A DNA stretch of 64,000 nt from Alphaproteobacteria bacterium. Its GTDB lineage: Bacteria > Pseudomonadota > Alphaproteobacteria > Micavibrionales > Micavibrionaceae. Under the pieces are notes generated by a model. The model was not told the DNA's origin. It made no database searches and saw only the letters and a list, made by a program, of their open reading frames with translations. Every line of letters starts with the position of its first letter. Position 1 is the stretch's first letter. Positions 49,072-57,210 of this stretch are shown here, piece by piece. The stretch is from positions 1-64,000 of the forward strand of contig JAEUKN010000002.1 of NCBI GenBank assembly GCA_016794305.1, read 5' to 3'. The translations under genes were made by a program, and so were the position numbers.

Positions 49072-49995
49072 TCAGGAAGTCGAGGCTGGGGATTGCAAAA
49101 TTTGGCGTTGAAACATTTCTGCGTCATGCGTCAACTGCGGGAAATCCGGACGTTCGGGGCGATAATGTACGGCAAAATTATTTTCAAAAATTTTAATCTC
49201 GCGCGATAACTCGCTCAGTCGTTTGGCGGCAGAAATATTTTCCTTATTTTCAACGCCGTATGGCTCCACCACTCCCTGGCGGATTTTTTCATTGTTGATC
49301 CCTAAACGCACAGCCAACTGGATTCCTTCCAAAAACGCCGCGCTGGCGTTTAAACAGGCCGAGGGCGACACATCTGCCTCATCGTTTTTTTTCTCAACCG
49401 CCAGGTTAAACGTCGTTGTTTTGTGGGGGCTACGCAGGATCAGCCCGCATCGCCCCATATGGCGTTTGATATTGACCACGAGCCCGATATTGGAAGAGTG
49501 GCTAATCGCCACTTTGCGGCCCATACGCTTAAATGTTTCTTCGGCGATTAAGACAGCGTGGTCATAATTTCCGGGGTTTTTCAGATCGCATTTTTCAATC
49601 ACATCCAAAAACGGGTGATGATCGCCCGAGAAAAAATGCAGCCCCTTTTTGCTATAAACTGTGATCCAGGGATGGTTAAAATATACATCATCATGAGGGA
49701 CGCGAATACGGTCCCAAACTTCTTCGAAATCAAAGGGTTCCGCGCGCACCAACAATGGGCCGGACCGTTTATAACTCACCAAAATCTGGGCCGCCATACG
49801 CACGGCGGCGTGCATGATTCGCGAACGAATAATAAAAATCTCCGACACATCACCATTGGCATCGCGCAGCGGCAGCACGAGCCGATTGCTCAATGCCGTC
49901 AGGGTTTCCCCCTCCTCTGCCTGAGCTGAACCGTCCGCCATCGGTAAATCCCGAATGACAAAGCGTTCACGTAATAATGTGGTACTGAGTTCCAA
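49072..49995 (-). CDS. Unknown 307-residue protein, TTG start
   Basis: Not recognised. A soluble protein with a beta-rich first half (NRLVLPLRDANGDVSEIFII) and a central KKGLHFFSGDHHPFLDVIEK segment. The second half carries GRCGLILRSPHKTTTFNLAV and a helical tail. The reading frame begins with TTG at 49995, preceded by GAGG at normal spacing; the next ATG would remove about 18 residues. It precedes mnmG in the same direction with a parS site between them. A hairpin at 50066-50087 separates it from upstream transcription. Confidence 0.68.
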   Translation of the reverse strand: MELSTTLLRERFVIRDLPMADGSAQAEEGETLTALSNRLVLPLRDANGDVSEIFIIRSRIMHAAVRMAAQILVSYKRSGPLLVRAEPFDFEEVWDRIRVPHDDVYFNHPWITVYSKKGLHFFSGDHHPFLDVIEKCDLKNPGNYDHAVLIAEETFKRMGRKVAISHSSNIGLVVNIKRHMGRCGLILRSPHKTTTFNLAVEKKNDEADVSPSACLNASAAFLEGIQLAVRLGINNEKIRQGVVEPYGVENKENISAAKRLSELSREIKIFENNFAVHYRPERPDFPQLTHDAEMFQRQILQSPASTS

Positions 49996-50059
49996 GTAAG
50001 CCTCGAATAATACAGGAGTTTTTTCGTTACTATAAGGGGCAAATCCTTAAGATTGAATG

Positions 50060-50099
50060 AAAAAACGGACCCGAAAGACCGGATCCGCTTTTATTTTTT
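50060..50099. terminator. Bidirectional hairpin terminator
   Basis: CGGACCCG / CGGATCCG stem with one mismatch and a 6-nt loop, flanked by AAAAAA on the left and TTTTATTTTTT on the right. It could end transcription in either direction between 49995 and 50530. Confidence 0.55.
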
Positions 50100-50410
50100 C
50101 CGATATTTAGAAAATTCTAAACACGGACTTCTCACCCCCAGAAGCCAACTTGTTTTACAATTAAACCATTTTCCGTTTAGGGCCCGTCTTGGCCCCATCG
50201 AAAAAGCTTTAGAAAACAAAGCCGTTTGTCCTGTTTATCAATACCGGCCCCGCCTCCTCCTCCTCCCCCCAGATGTCCTCCCCAGATAGCCAAGGCACGG
50301 AGTTTGAGTCAGGTCATCAGCATCGATAATTCATCGTAAAATAACTTCACGAAGATATTTTTAATATTTGACCGAACTTGAGACATGTTTGCTTCAAATT
50401 CACGTAAAAA

Positions 50411-50426
50411 TGTTTCACGTGAAACA
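50411..50426. promoter_or_regulatory. parS site 5
   Basis: Perfect TGTTTCACGTGAAACA in an AT-rich gap about 120 bp upstream of the unknown gene at 50539. Confidence 0.96.
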
Positions 50427-50435
50427 TTTTTTGAT

Positions 50436-50496
50436 TTGACAATTACCATAGTTAAAAAATTATACAATTTGACAAGTAATGGAAATTTAATATAGG
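50436..50496 (+). promoter_or_regulatory. Candidate sigma-70 promoters for the 50539 gene
   Basis: Two TTGACA hexamers (50436-50441 and 50469-50474). The first is 17-19 bp from an ATTATAC/TATACA segment, the second 16 bp from TATAGG. The first lies 9 bp after parS site 5, so ParB binding there could overlap polymerase binding. Confidence 0.4.
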
Positions 50497-50538
50497 ATTG
50501 GGACGCTATATTGATTAAATGATTACAGGATGATTTTA

Positions 50539-51057
50539 ATGACTATTGGTGTACCCGCGCTGCCACTAGCTTTAGCCCAAAATGGTCAATCAACAAGTCA
50601 TACTTTAACCGCATTATTTCAGAGCTTGGCCCAGAATATCTGTGAAAAATTATCTGAAATCGGAGTATCAGCAAACGCAAAAGTTATAGAACTGTCTAAC
50701 TCTTTTGCATTAATAGCGCATAGCGAGTCAGACAGCTTAATATCCCAAATGTACGGCATTCAATTTGATTTAAATGAGTCCCCGAAAAATAAAAGTAATA
50801 TACTTGTTAAAATTAATCATATGCAAAAGACTATTTTTGATAACTATGGAAGTTATATTGAAAATAACTACAACATTTGCATCGGGGAACAAGTTTATTT
50901 CTTTGATTCATCAGCATACGGAAAATCATTCGATCCAACTGCCGATTGGATTCAAGACACTATTTGTAGGCTTATAGCCAGCAAACTTACGTCGGAAAGG
51001 TCACAGGAATTTCTTAAACTTGCCATTACAGCTCAAGCACAGCACACATTCCAATGA
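50539..51057 (+). CDS. Unknown 172-residue protein, AT-rich
   Basis: Not recognised. It begins MTIGVPALPLALAQNG and has helical stretches followed by a compact region (NNYNICIGEQVYFFDSSAYG). No membrane helix is obvious. An ATG nine bases upstream is also possible; AGG stands about 7 nt before the chosen one. It is AT-rich compared with mnmG and parA and lies between parS sites 5 and 6, so it probably arrived by insertion in the parS region. Confidence 0.6.
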   Translation: MTIGVPALPLALAQNGQSTSHTLTALFQSLAQNICEKLSEIGVSANAKVIELSNSFALIAHSESDSLISQMYGIQFDLNESPKNKSNILVKINHMQKTIFDNYGSYIENNYNICIGEQVYFFDSSAYGKSFDPTADWIQDTICRLIASKLTSERSQEFLKLAITAQAQHTFQ

Positions 51058-51189
51058 CTTAAGCATTTTCATATAAAATCAAGGTGATTTGTCGTTCGAA
51101 CGGCTACAATCCCTCAATTAACAATTTTTAATGACTGCTTACTGCTAAAAATTTTTTATTTTCTTGCGTTTACATCATAAAAATTTAAA

Positions 51190-51945
51190 ATGTTTCACGT
51201 GAAACATGATTTGGAATTTGGCATTATTTGTATGACTTATTGTAAAAAAACCGCGGATAAAATTTTAAATCTCCGGGCCGATCACGGTTCGGCATTTTTC
51301 ATGATTTTGATTGCGGTGGCGGTCTTCGCGGCTCTGACCTATGCTTTGACGCGCGGCGGCGAGAGTACCAAAAATTTGAGTGAGGAAAAAACGCGCTTAC
51401 TGGCGACTGAACTGATCGATTTAGGCGGGCGGATGAATGAGAGTATCGCGCAACTCACGCTCCACGGCGTGGCGGACACGGACTTAAGCTTTGAATATAA
51501 TGGCCAGATGGCGAATGCGGCATGTGGCACCGGTTCATGTAAAATCTTTGACCCGGACGGCGGAGCCATGGATTGGGAAAACCCGCCACCCCAAGCCAAT
51601 AATGGCGAAGATTGGGTTTATACCGGCGATCTTGCCGTCCCCGATATTGGCACGGATGCGGCAGATTTGTTGATGATTTTGCCTGATATCCCGCTCAATC
51701 TCTGTCGGCGGATTAATATTTTGGGCAGTATTGGCGATGCCACGACCTCGCCGCCCGCGCTGCCTGCCATAATTTTAACGCCGTTTACGGGGGCTTATGA
51801 CCTCACCCCCGCTAGTTTGGCGGATGCTTTATTAAGCGCCAAGAAAAGCGGGTGTTTTCAGGCCAAACTTTCCGGTGCGGCCGTACCCGCAGTGCCAGCC
51901 AATACCGAGATTTATAATTTCTTCTATGTCCTCAAAAGCCGCTAA
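51190..51945 (+). CDS. Pilin-like single-pass membrane protein
   Basis: A hydrophobic helix preceded by a charged segment ending in Gly (RADHGSAFFMILIAVAVFAA) gives a type IV pilin/pseudopilin-like N-terminus, though the Glu at position 5 of classic pilins is lacking. A soluble domain with four Cys follows (AACGTGSCK, NLCRRINIL, SGCFQAKLSG). Its export or pilus role is inference. The open frame starts inside parS site 6 (MFHVKH). No ribosome site is seen there, and the ATG at 51232 (MTYCKK) is an equally good start, so the parS-encoded residues may not be translated. Confidence 0.68.
   Translation: MFHVKHDLEFGIICMTYCKKTADKILNLRADHGSAFFMILIAVAVFAALTYALTRGGESTKNLSEEKTRLLATELIDLGGRMNESIAQLTLHGVADTDLSFEYNGQMANAACGTGSCKIFDPDGGAMDWENPPPQANNGEDWVYTGDLAVPDIGTDAADLLMILPDIPLNLCRRINILGSIGDATTSPPALPAIILTPFTGAYDLTPASLADALLSAKKSGCFQAKLSGAAVPAVPANTEIYNFFYVLKSR
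51191..51206. promoter_or_regulatory. parS site 6
   Basis: Perfect TGTTTCACGTGAAACA overlapping the possible ATG of the pilin-like gene. Confidence 0.95.
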
Positions 51946-52139
51946 ATTCAAGATTTTTTCGTGCGGCCCAAGGGAGAAGAGGGGAGAGGAGGGGAGAGAA
52001 AAATTTAGCCGCTCAATATCATGACGGCCACAAAAAATCAAAAAAATTTTCAAAAAAATCCTATCCGGATGGTATATATAGAGAGTTTAGAAAACTGGGT
52101 CGATTTGCGACCAACCCATAAAAAATAAGGATGAAAAAT

Positions 52140-52886
52140 ATGACTGATCAACCGACCTCTTTTGATTCTTTGGAGCGCGCAAACCGTGACAGATCGCGGT
52201 TCTCCGGGCATCACCGCGCACTGGGGGCTGCCGGATATGTTGACCCAAATGACAGGTCGGCGAATGTGAGTTTTTTGGCGCAACGTCAAGATTCGCTGTG
52301 CATTGACCCGCCGGAAGGCGGCGTTTTTCCTTACCTTAGAATCGGCGCATCGTGGGATAATCTGCGGGTTGAGGATGAGAGTCTGGTGGGAAAAATTTTC
52401 AAAAAAACAACACCGGCCAATGTGGATCTGGATTTGGGAATTTTGTATGAATTCGAAGACGGGCGGCGCGGCGCGGTTCAGGCATTAGGCGAGCAAATGG
52501 GCCGTTTTGAAGACTTTCCCTATCTCTCCCTCTCCGGCGATGAGCAAACAGGCGACACAGCAGGTGAAGACGAATATATCCACATCAATACCCACCATTG
52601 GGCCGAGTTTAAGCGGATTTTGATCTATATCTATATTTACAACGGCGCGCAAGATTGGGCGGAAGTTACACCGCAAATCCATGTTCACATTCCGAAGGAA
52701 CCCAAAATTGTGATCAATCTAACTTCGCAACAAAAGGGATTGGCGGCATGTGCTGTGGTTGAGATTGAAAATGCCCGCGGCGGTTTTAAAATCACGAATT
52801 ATAGCGAATATTTCGCGGGTCAGGCCGAAATGGATCGCGCCTTTGGGTATGGCATTGAATGGGTTGACGGGCATAAATCGCCCTAA
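52140..52886 (+). CDS. TerD-family (tellurium/stress-response-type) protein
   Basis: 248 residues. After a polar N-terminus the core resembles TerD/TerA calcium-binding folds: RIGASWDN, NVDLDLGILYEFEDG, YLSLSGDEQTGDTAGEDEYI and then FKRILIYIYIYNGAQDW. The acidic SGDEQTGDTAGEDE loop fits the calcium-binding loops of the family. TerD proteins accompany stress and tellurite-resistance clusters; here it stands alone, and the TerC-like protein is 36 kb away. The ATG at 52140 is chosen because AAGG then lies at normal distance. Confidence 0.78.
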   Translation: MTDQPTSFDSLERANRDRSRFSGHHRALGAAGYVDPNDRSANVSFLAQRQDSLCIDPPEGGVFPYLRIGASWDNLRVEDESLVGKIFKKTTPANVDLDLGILYEFEDGRRGAVQALGEQMGRFEDFPYLSLSGDEQTGDTAGEDEYIHINTHHWAEFKRILIYIYIYNGAQDWAEVTPQIHVHIPKEPKIVINLTSQQKGLAACAVVEIENARGGFKITNYSEYFAGQAEMDRAFGYGIEWVDGHKSP

Positions 52887-52930
52887 GAATCTGTTCATAA
52901 TCTCTTTGCTTTCTCTCTGTGCTTTCGTTA

Positions 52931-53037
52931 AGAACCTGTTCATGATCTCGCTGCGGCACAGGATTTTTGCGGTTTTTTGAGAGCCGCATCGGATCGCACT
53001 TAAAAGCCAATGCCGGAGTAGATCATGAAAAGGTTCT
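52931..53037. mobile_element. MITE-like element, family 1, copy D (107 bp, internally deleted)
   Basis: AGAACCTGTTCATGATCTC at the left and GATCATGAAAAGGTTCT at the right, oriented like copy B but missing about 40 bp of the core after GGATCG. A further half-end (AATCTGTTCATAATCTC) lies just upstream at about 52890. Confidence 0.75.
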
Positions 53038-53128
53038 GAGAACGGCCCAAGCCGTCGCCAGTATGGCTCAGAGACGCCACACCGCTCTCAAATATATACC
53101 ATAATCACCAAAGCGATTCCCGTGGCTG

Positions 53129-53866
53129 TCATTTTCCGTCTCCTCTGCACAACGGGGTACATATATCCCCCAGATAGGACGCCGTGAGTTTTTGGATGGT
53201 GCCGTCAGAGTTAAAATATTGCACCTGACGACCTTTGACGGAACAAACAATCTTGTCCAATTCTTCATTTTTGAAATGGAGGGCCGCGCTATTATCCACC
53301 GCATAGCCCGGCTTCATTTCGCCTGTTTTAATCATGCGCGGGAAGGCTTCTTGACGCAGCGGAGCGGCTTCGAAATGAGGGCAGAAACTTCCCTCAAGGA
53401 TACCTAAGGCCGAAATAGCAGAAACCTTCTTGAAAACGGAATCGGTGGCGCCTTGCCCAAACCAACAAATTGCGCCCGCGCTAATTCCAGAGAGAATTAC
53501 ACCATGTTGATAGGCTTTTCTCAGGATTTGATCCATACCCCATTCGCGCCAAATGGCCAGCATGGATTTGGTATTGCCACCGCCCACATAAATAATGTCT
53601 TGAGAGCAAATAAAATCCTCAATATCAGCCGTGTGCGGCCTAAAAAAAGAAAGGTGAGAAGCTTTGCAATTATATCGACCAAAGGCCTGATAAAAACTGA
53701 CAGCGTATCCATCACTATCGCCGCTGGCTGTTGGTAAAAAGCAGACCTTGGGATGTGAGGCAATAGATTGTTGCAAGACATATAAATCCAGCAAGGGGTT
53801 ATCCGGCTCCTCAGAAAATCCGCCGCCGCCCATGGCAATAATTTGTCTGTTTGAAGATTGGTTCAT
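53129..53866 (-). CDS. Peptidase E-like (S51 family) protein
   Basis: 245 residues with the S51 fold: IIAMGGGGFSEEP at the N-terminus, FLPTASGDSDGY, DIIYVGGGNTKSML and the nucleophile-elbow GISAGAICWF whose Ser is the predicted catalytic residue. A nearby GSFCPHFEA segment provides the expected His. S51 members include alpha-aspartyl dipeptidase (PepE) and cyanophycinase; the layout is nearer to PepE-like cytosolic hydrolases. GAAGG precedes the ATG. It sits between MITE copy D and a repeat cluster. Confidence 0.86.
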   Translation of the reverse strand: MNQSSNRQIIAMGGGGFSEEPDNPLLDLYVLQQSIASHPKVCFLPTASGDSDGYAVSFYQAFGRYNCKASHLSFFRPHTADIEDFICSQDIIYVGGGNTKSMLAIWREWGMDQILRKAYQHGVILSGISAGAICWFGQGATDSVFKKVSAISALGILEGSFCPHFEAAPLRQEAFPRMIKTGEMKPGYAVDNSAALHFKNEELDKIVCSVKGRQVQYFNSDGTIQKLTASYLGDICTPLCRGDGK

Positions 53867-54647
53867 GTTAAGCCTTCAGGAAGAGTTGAAAAATAAATAT
53901 GATCATACCCCTTGAATTGAGTCAATAATAAAATCTTTTCTAATTTGCCACCCCTCATATTCCCCAACCCCGCGCTTGATGAGGCGTTTAGAGCCTGTTC
54001 ATGATCTTTTTTTGTTTTGAGGACTCATGAATAAATTTTTGTGTTTGGAATCCGTTTTTTTTAAACTACAGAGCTAGACAGAGCGCACAGAGAAAAGTCC
54101 GCCAAAATCAGTTATCGGTAAAATTGATTGCCAATATATTCGAACGCTGCGCGTTCCGGGTTCTTTTATGCGAAGTAGCGGAGAAAAAAATCAACCTATT
54201 GAACTAAAAAGAAAAATTTAATTGAGGTTATCCTGTTTTTCCCCGTCCTTTTTTGCGGGGGCTTTCTCATATTTTCCTTTCTTCCTTGTAGAGGGATTTC
54301 CCATCTTTTTCCTTCCCCCTTGCAGGCGGAGGCCACTCAATCTTTTCCCTTCCCATTTCAGGGGGAGGCAGGGTGGGGGTGAAAAATAATTGTTGGAACG
54401 GAAAGCAATTAGCCCTCATTATCCCCTTCAATATTCGCGTCTATTCGTATTCATTCGTAGCAAAAAACACTGAAAGGCTCCGCGCCTCCGTGTAAAAAAC
54501 CCTTCGTTTCTTCGCCTCTTCGCGTAAAAAATAAAAACTTCGTGTTGTCTTCGTGGACTCCGTGGCTTCGTGGTGAGAAAATAGTACCCCCACCCGGTCT
54601 CCCCTGTTAAGGAAAGAGAAGAGGGAAAAATGATCACCTGCAAAATA
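53867..54647. repeat. Repeat-rich 780-bp spacer downstream of rsmG
   Basis: No gene is supported. The spacer holds a degenerate CCCCGCGCTTGATGAGG hairpin (about 53965), a MITE family 1 end (AGCCTGTTCATGATCTT, about 53991) and a GCAGAG/GACAGAGCGCACAGAG phrase. It also has an inverted CGCTGCGCGTTC, several CCCTT...AGGCGGAGG / GGGGGAGGCAGGGTGGGGG repeats (54310-54385 and 54585-54612) and CTTCGTG cassette copy 5 (54538-54578). Confidence 0.7.
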
Positions 54648-54663
54648 TATTTCAGGTGAAACA
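54648..54663. promoter_or_regulatory. Degenerate parS-like sequence
   Basis: TATTTCAGGTGAAACA, two mismatches from the parS consensus, ending 2 bp before the rsmG stop codon. It may be a decayed parS site. Confidence 0.35.
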
Positions 54664-54665
54664 AA

Positions 54666-55268
54666 TTATTTTTGACGTAGTCGGCTGAGGATCAGGATGC
54701 GGCCGGCATCGAGTGTTTCGCTGGCGGCATCCACCAGATCAAATTCGTAATTTTGACGCGCGGCACTTACCTCTTCTTGCCACTTGGCTCCCTTGAGGAA
54801 GATAAGGTGACAGGAGGGGCGGCCCTCCCAACAATTTTGCGCATAATCAATCAGCTCGCCCAAGCCGGCTAGGGCCCGTGCGCTCACAACATCGGGCAGT
54901 GGAAGCGTGTCAAATGAGACGGATTCAATTCGCTCATTATGAATATGAATAGGGGTGAGTGTTTCACGTGAAACATTTTGCATGAAGCTGCATTTTTTCT
55001 GATCCGATTCAAAAACATGGACCTCAAGTAATGGTCGTGCCATCGCGAGAGGCAGGGCAGGAAACCCGGCACCCGAGCCAAAATCATAGAGAATCTTGGC
55101 ATTTGGCGGAATATAGGGAAGGAGTTGGAGCGAATCCTGAAAATGCCGCCGGTCAATCTCCGCCAATGTGGACGGGGCCACCAGATTCACTGCCCGTGAC
55201 CATTTTAAGAGTAAGTGGCGATAAATCTCTAATTTCTGGGAAAGCGTCAGGGGTGGGGGCGGGTTCAT
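54666..55268 (-). CDS. rsmG: RsmG (GidB) 16S rRNA m7G527 methyltransferase
   Basis: 200 residues. SAM-dependent methyltransferase with the glycine-rich motif YDFGSGAGFPALPLAMARP, preceded by the family block WSRAVNLVAPSTLAEIDRRHFQDSLQLL and followed by FESDQKKCSFMQNVSRET. The NVSRET residues are encoded by parS site 7. GAGG precedes the ATG. In most relatives rsmG is sandwiched between mnmG and parA; here it lies 6 kb upstream of mnmG, with several accessory genes between. Confidence 0.95.
   Translation of the reverse strand: MNPPPPLTLSQKLEIYRHLLLKWSRAVNLVAPSTLAEIDRRHFQDSLQLLPYIPPNAKILYDFGSGAGFPALPLAMARPLLEVHVFESDQKKCSFMQNVSRETLTPIHIHNERIESVSFDTLPLPDVVSARALAGLGELIDYAQNCWEGRPSCHLIFLKGAKWQEEVSAARQNYEFDLVDAASETLDAGRILILSRLRQK
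54960..54975. promoter_or_regulatory. parS site 7 (inside rsmG)
   Basis: Perfect TGTTTCACGTGAAACA within the rsmG coding sequence, read as NVSRET, the same peptide as at site 3 in mnmG. Confidence 0.96.
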
Positions 55269-55302
55269 ATAAAAGCCTCGTTTGTCGTATTCCTATCTGA
55301 TC

Positions 55303-55723
55303 CTAAATCGCAAAGACGCAAAGACACAAAGGATTCTAAGGTTTTTAGCCGCTAATTCTCACAAATGCTCACGAATAAACGTAAGACATTCTATCTTTTA
55401 AACAGGGAGTTTTTTTGTTGTCTTCGCTTTTTAATTTTTAATTACAGACTATCTAAGTTGTGTGTCAAGGTTTTTTAGCTTTGAGGCCTCACGGATGATC
55501 ACAAATCAATTTTTGTGTTTGGAGTCCATTTGTTTTTTTTTAAACTACAGAGGCCGCAGAGATAAACAGAGAAAATATCGTTGAAATTCAATCGGTTGCA
55601 AGACTTTACATTGTATTATTTTCGAACGCTGTGCGTTCATTTTTTATCTCTTTTTGCTTTGAGCAGCAGAGAAAAATCACCCGCAAAAATCCTGTGCCAT
55701 ATCGAGATCATGAACAGGTTCTT
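55303..55723. repeat. Repeat-rich spacer between ABC1 kinase and rsmG
   Basis: It contains CGCAAAGACGCAAAGACACA (about 55308-55327), CACAAATGCTCACGAATAAAC, an ACAGAGGCCGCAGAGATAAA phrase and an inverted GAACGCTGTGCGTTC (55624-55638). The right half of MITE family 1 follows (ATCCTGTGCCATATCGAGAT and CATGAACAGGTTCT, 55690-55723). No gene is supported. Confidence 0.7.
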
Positions 55724-55728
55724 AGAGT

Positions 55729-57081
55729 TCAAAAGAGATCAAATTGCCGCAGGACATTTGCCTGACGGGCGCGCAGTGTTTCAACGTCAAAACCCTCAAT
55801 CATTTCCTCAAACAATCTATGCCAGTTAATATGCGCCTGAAGATGGATAAAGACTGAGCCGAGCCCCAAGGCTGCGCGGTCCATAAACACAAATTCACGC
55901 GGGACGGCCACGCCGCCAACTTCACGCAGCCGTTGATGGACCTTCATCGCCGTTTCGCGGCCATACATGCCGTTTTCGGTGCGGCCAATCACCCGCGCGC
56001 GGTCATCGAGCAATGGTTCATATAAAAACCGCGCCCACAGCAGCAGCGTGTCAATTTGCTCATGACTCAGATCATGAAATCCCCAGGTTTCAAAGGCATG
56101 GACTGCGAGAGATTGATTGTCAGTGAGCAAGGCCCGATACAAATCAATCACGCCGCCGACAAATTCCGCCCGAAACACGCGGATACAGCCGAAATCCATT
56201 AAATTCAAACTATAATCCGGGCGCACCGAATAATTGCCCAAATGCGGGTCGCCGTGAATGATGCCGTAATAATACAGCGGCACATACCACGCGCGAAACA
56301 TATTCATGGCAATTTGATTGCGGACCTCGACTTCAGCGGTTTTGAAATTGAGGATTTTTTCGCCCTCCATCCAACTTTGGGTGATGAGCCGCGCGGTGGA
56401 AAGCTCATGCACCACCTCCGGCACATGAACCTGAGATTCTTGGGACAAAATATGACGATATAAATCGGCGTGGCGGGCTTCACGCTTATAATCGAGCTCC
56501 TCATACAGCCGGTCGCGCATTTCATCGTGAATATTGTGAGTCTGGAGCGCCTGATCATAAGATTCGTAAAGTGAGAAAATAAATTTTAATTGCGCCAGAT
56601 CGGCGGCAATGGCCGAATCCATATCCGGATATTGCAATTTACAGGCAACCTCGCGCCCGTCCGTTAACCGCGCGCGGTGGACCTGACCCAGACTTGCGGC
56701 GGCGGCGGCTTCATGGGAAAATTCGGTGAAATTTTCCTCCCACTGCGGGCCGAGTTCGGTCCGCATGCGGCGTTTGACAAAGCTCCAGCCCATCGGCGGC
56801 GCATTGGATTGCAGATTTTGGAGTGCCTGAGCATACTCACTTGGCAAAGCTTCGGGAATAGTCGCCAGAATTTGGCCAATTTTCATCAACGGCCCCTTAA
56901 GCCCGCCCAGAGCCTGCATCATCTGCGCGGCATGGGCTTCACGTTCGATCTTAAGGCCCAGAAATTTCTCCCCCGCGAGCTTAGCCGCCATGCCGGCCAT
57001 CGTCGCCGATACCTGGCCGTATCGCTTAACGCGGTGGGTAATTTTACCTTTGGGGTGCTGCGTGTCTGACATTGGAAACAT
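55729..57081 (-). CDS. ABC1/AarF (UbiB-family) atypical kinase
   Basis: About 450 residues. Family signatures are the KxGQ motif in GPLMKIGQILAT, the Ala-rich nucleotide loop AAAAASLGQVHRA, the catalytic HGDPHLGNY and the metal-binding DFG. ABC1 proteins are small-molecule-kinase-like ATPases linked to ubiquinone biosynthesis (UbiB) or other lipids; this one lacks the C-terminal membrane helices of UbiB, so it is nearer to the AarF/COQ8-like cytosolic group. Start choice (57081 or 57072) is uncertain because no good ribosome site is visible. Confidence 0.88.
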   Translation of the reverse strand: MFPMSDTQHPKGKITHRVKRYGQVSATMAGMAAKLAGEKFLGLKIEREAHAAQMMQALGGLKGPLMKIGQILATIPEALPSEYAQALQNLQSNAPPMGWSFVKRRMRTELGPQWEENFTEFSHEAAAAASLGQVHRARLTDGREVACKLQYPDMDSAIAADLAQLKFIFSLYESYDQALQTHNIHDEMRDRLYEELDYKREARHADLYRHILSQESQVHVPEVVHELSTARLITQSWMEGEKILNFKTAEVEVRNQIAMNMFRAWYVPLYYYGIIHGDPHLGNYSVRPDYSLNLMDFGCIRVFRAEFVGGVIDLYRALLTDNQSLAVHAFETWGFHDLSHEQIDTLLLWARFLYEPLLDDRARVIGRTENGMYGRETAMKVHQRLREVGGVAVPREFVFMDRAALGLGSVFIHLQAHINWHRLFEEMIEGFDVETLRARQANVLRQFDLF

Positions 57082-57210
57082 AACGCCATAAATTAAGGAA
57101 AAGATCAAGCCCCCAATAGATTAGTTCCGCAACAAGCTTCTTCAGCGCAGCCAATTGCATCAGTAAACACATGGTTGCGGACTTTGTTGAGTTGGGGGCG
57201 CATTTTTTAC

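Noticed and set aside
48960-50530. Replication origin oriC within the parS region
   Set aside because: Only one DnaA-box-like nonamer is present here, with no cluster and no dnaA; an origin nearby is plausible but not supported in this window.
14859-52886. Tellurite-resistance operon made of TerC and TerD homologues
   Set aside because: The two genes are 36 kb apart and no other ter gene is present, so a functional cluster is not supported.
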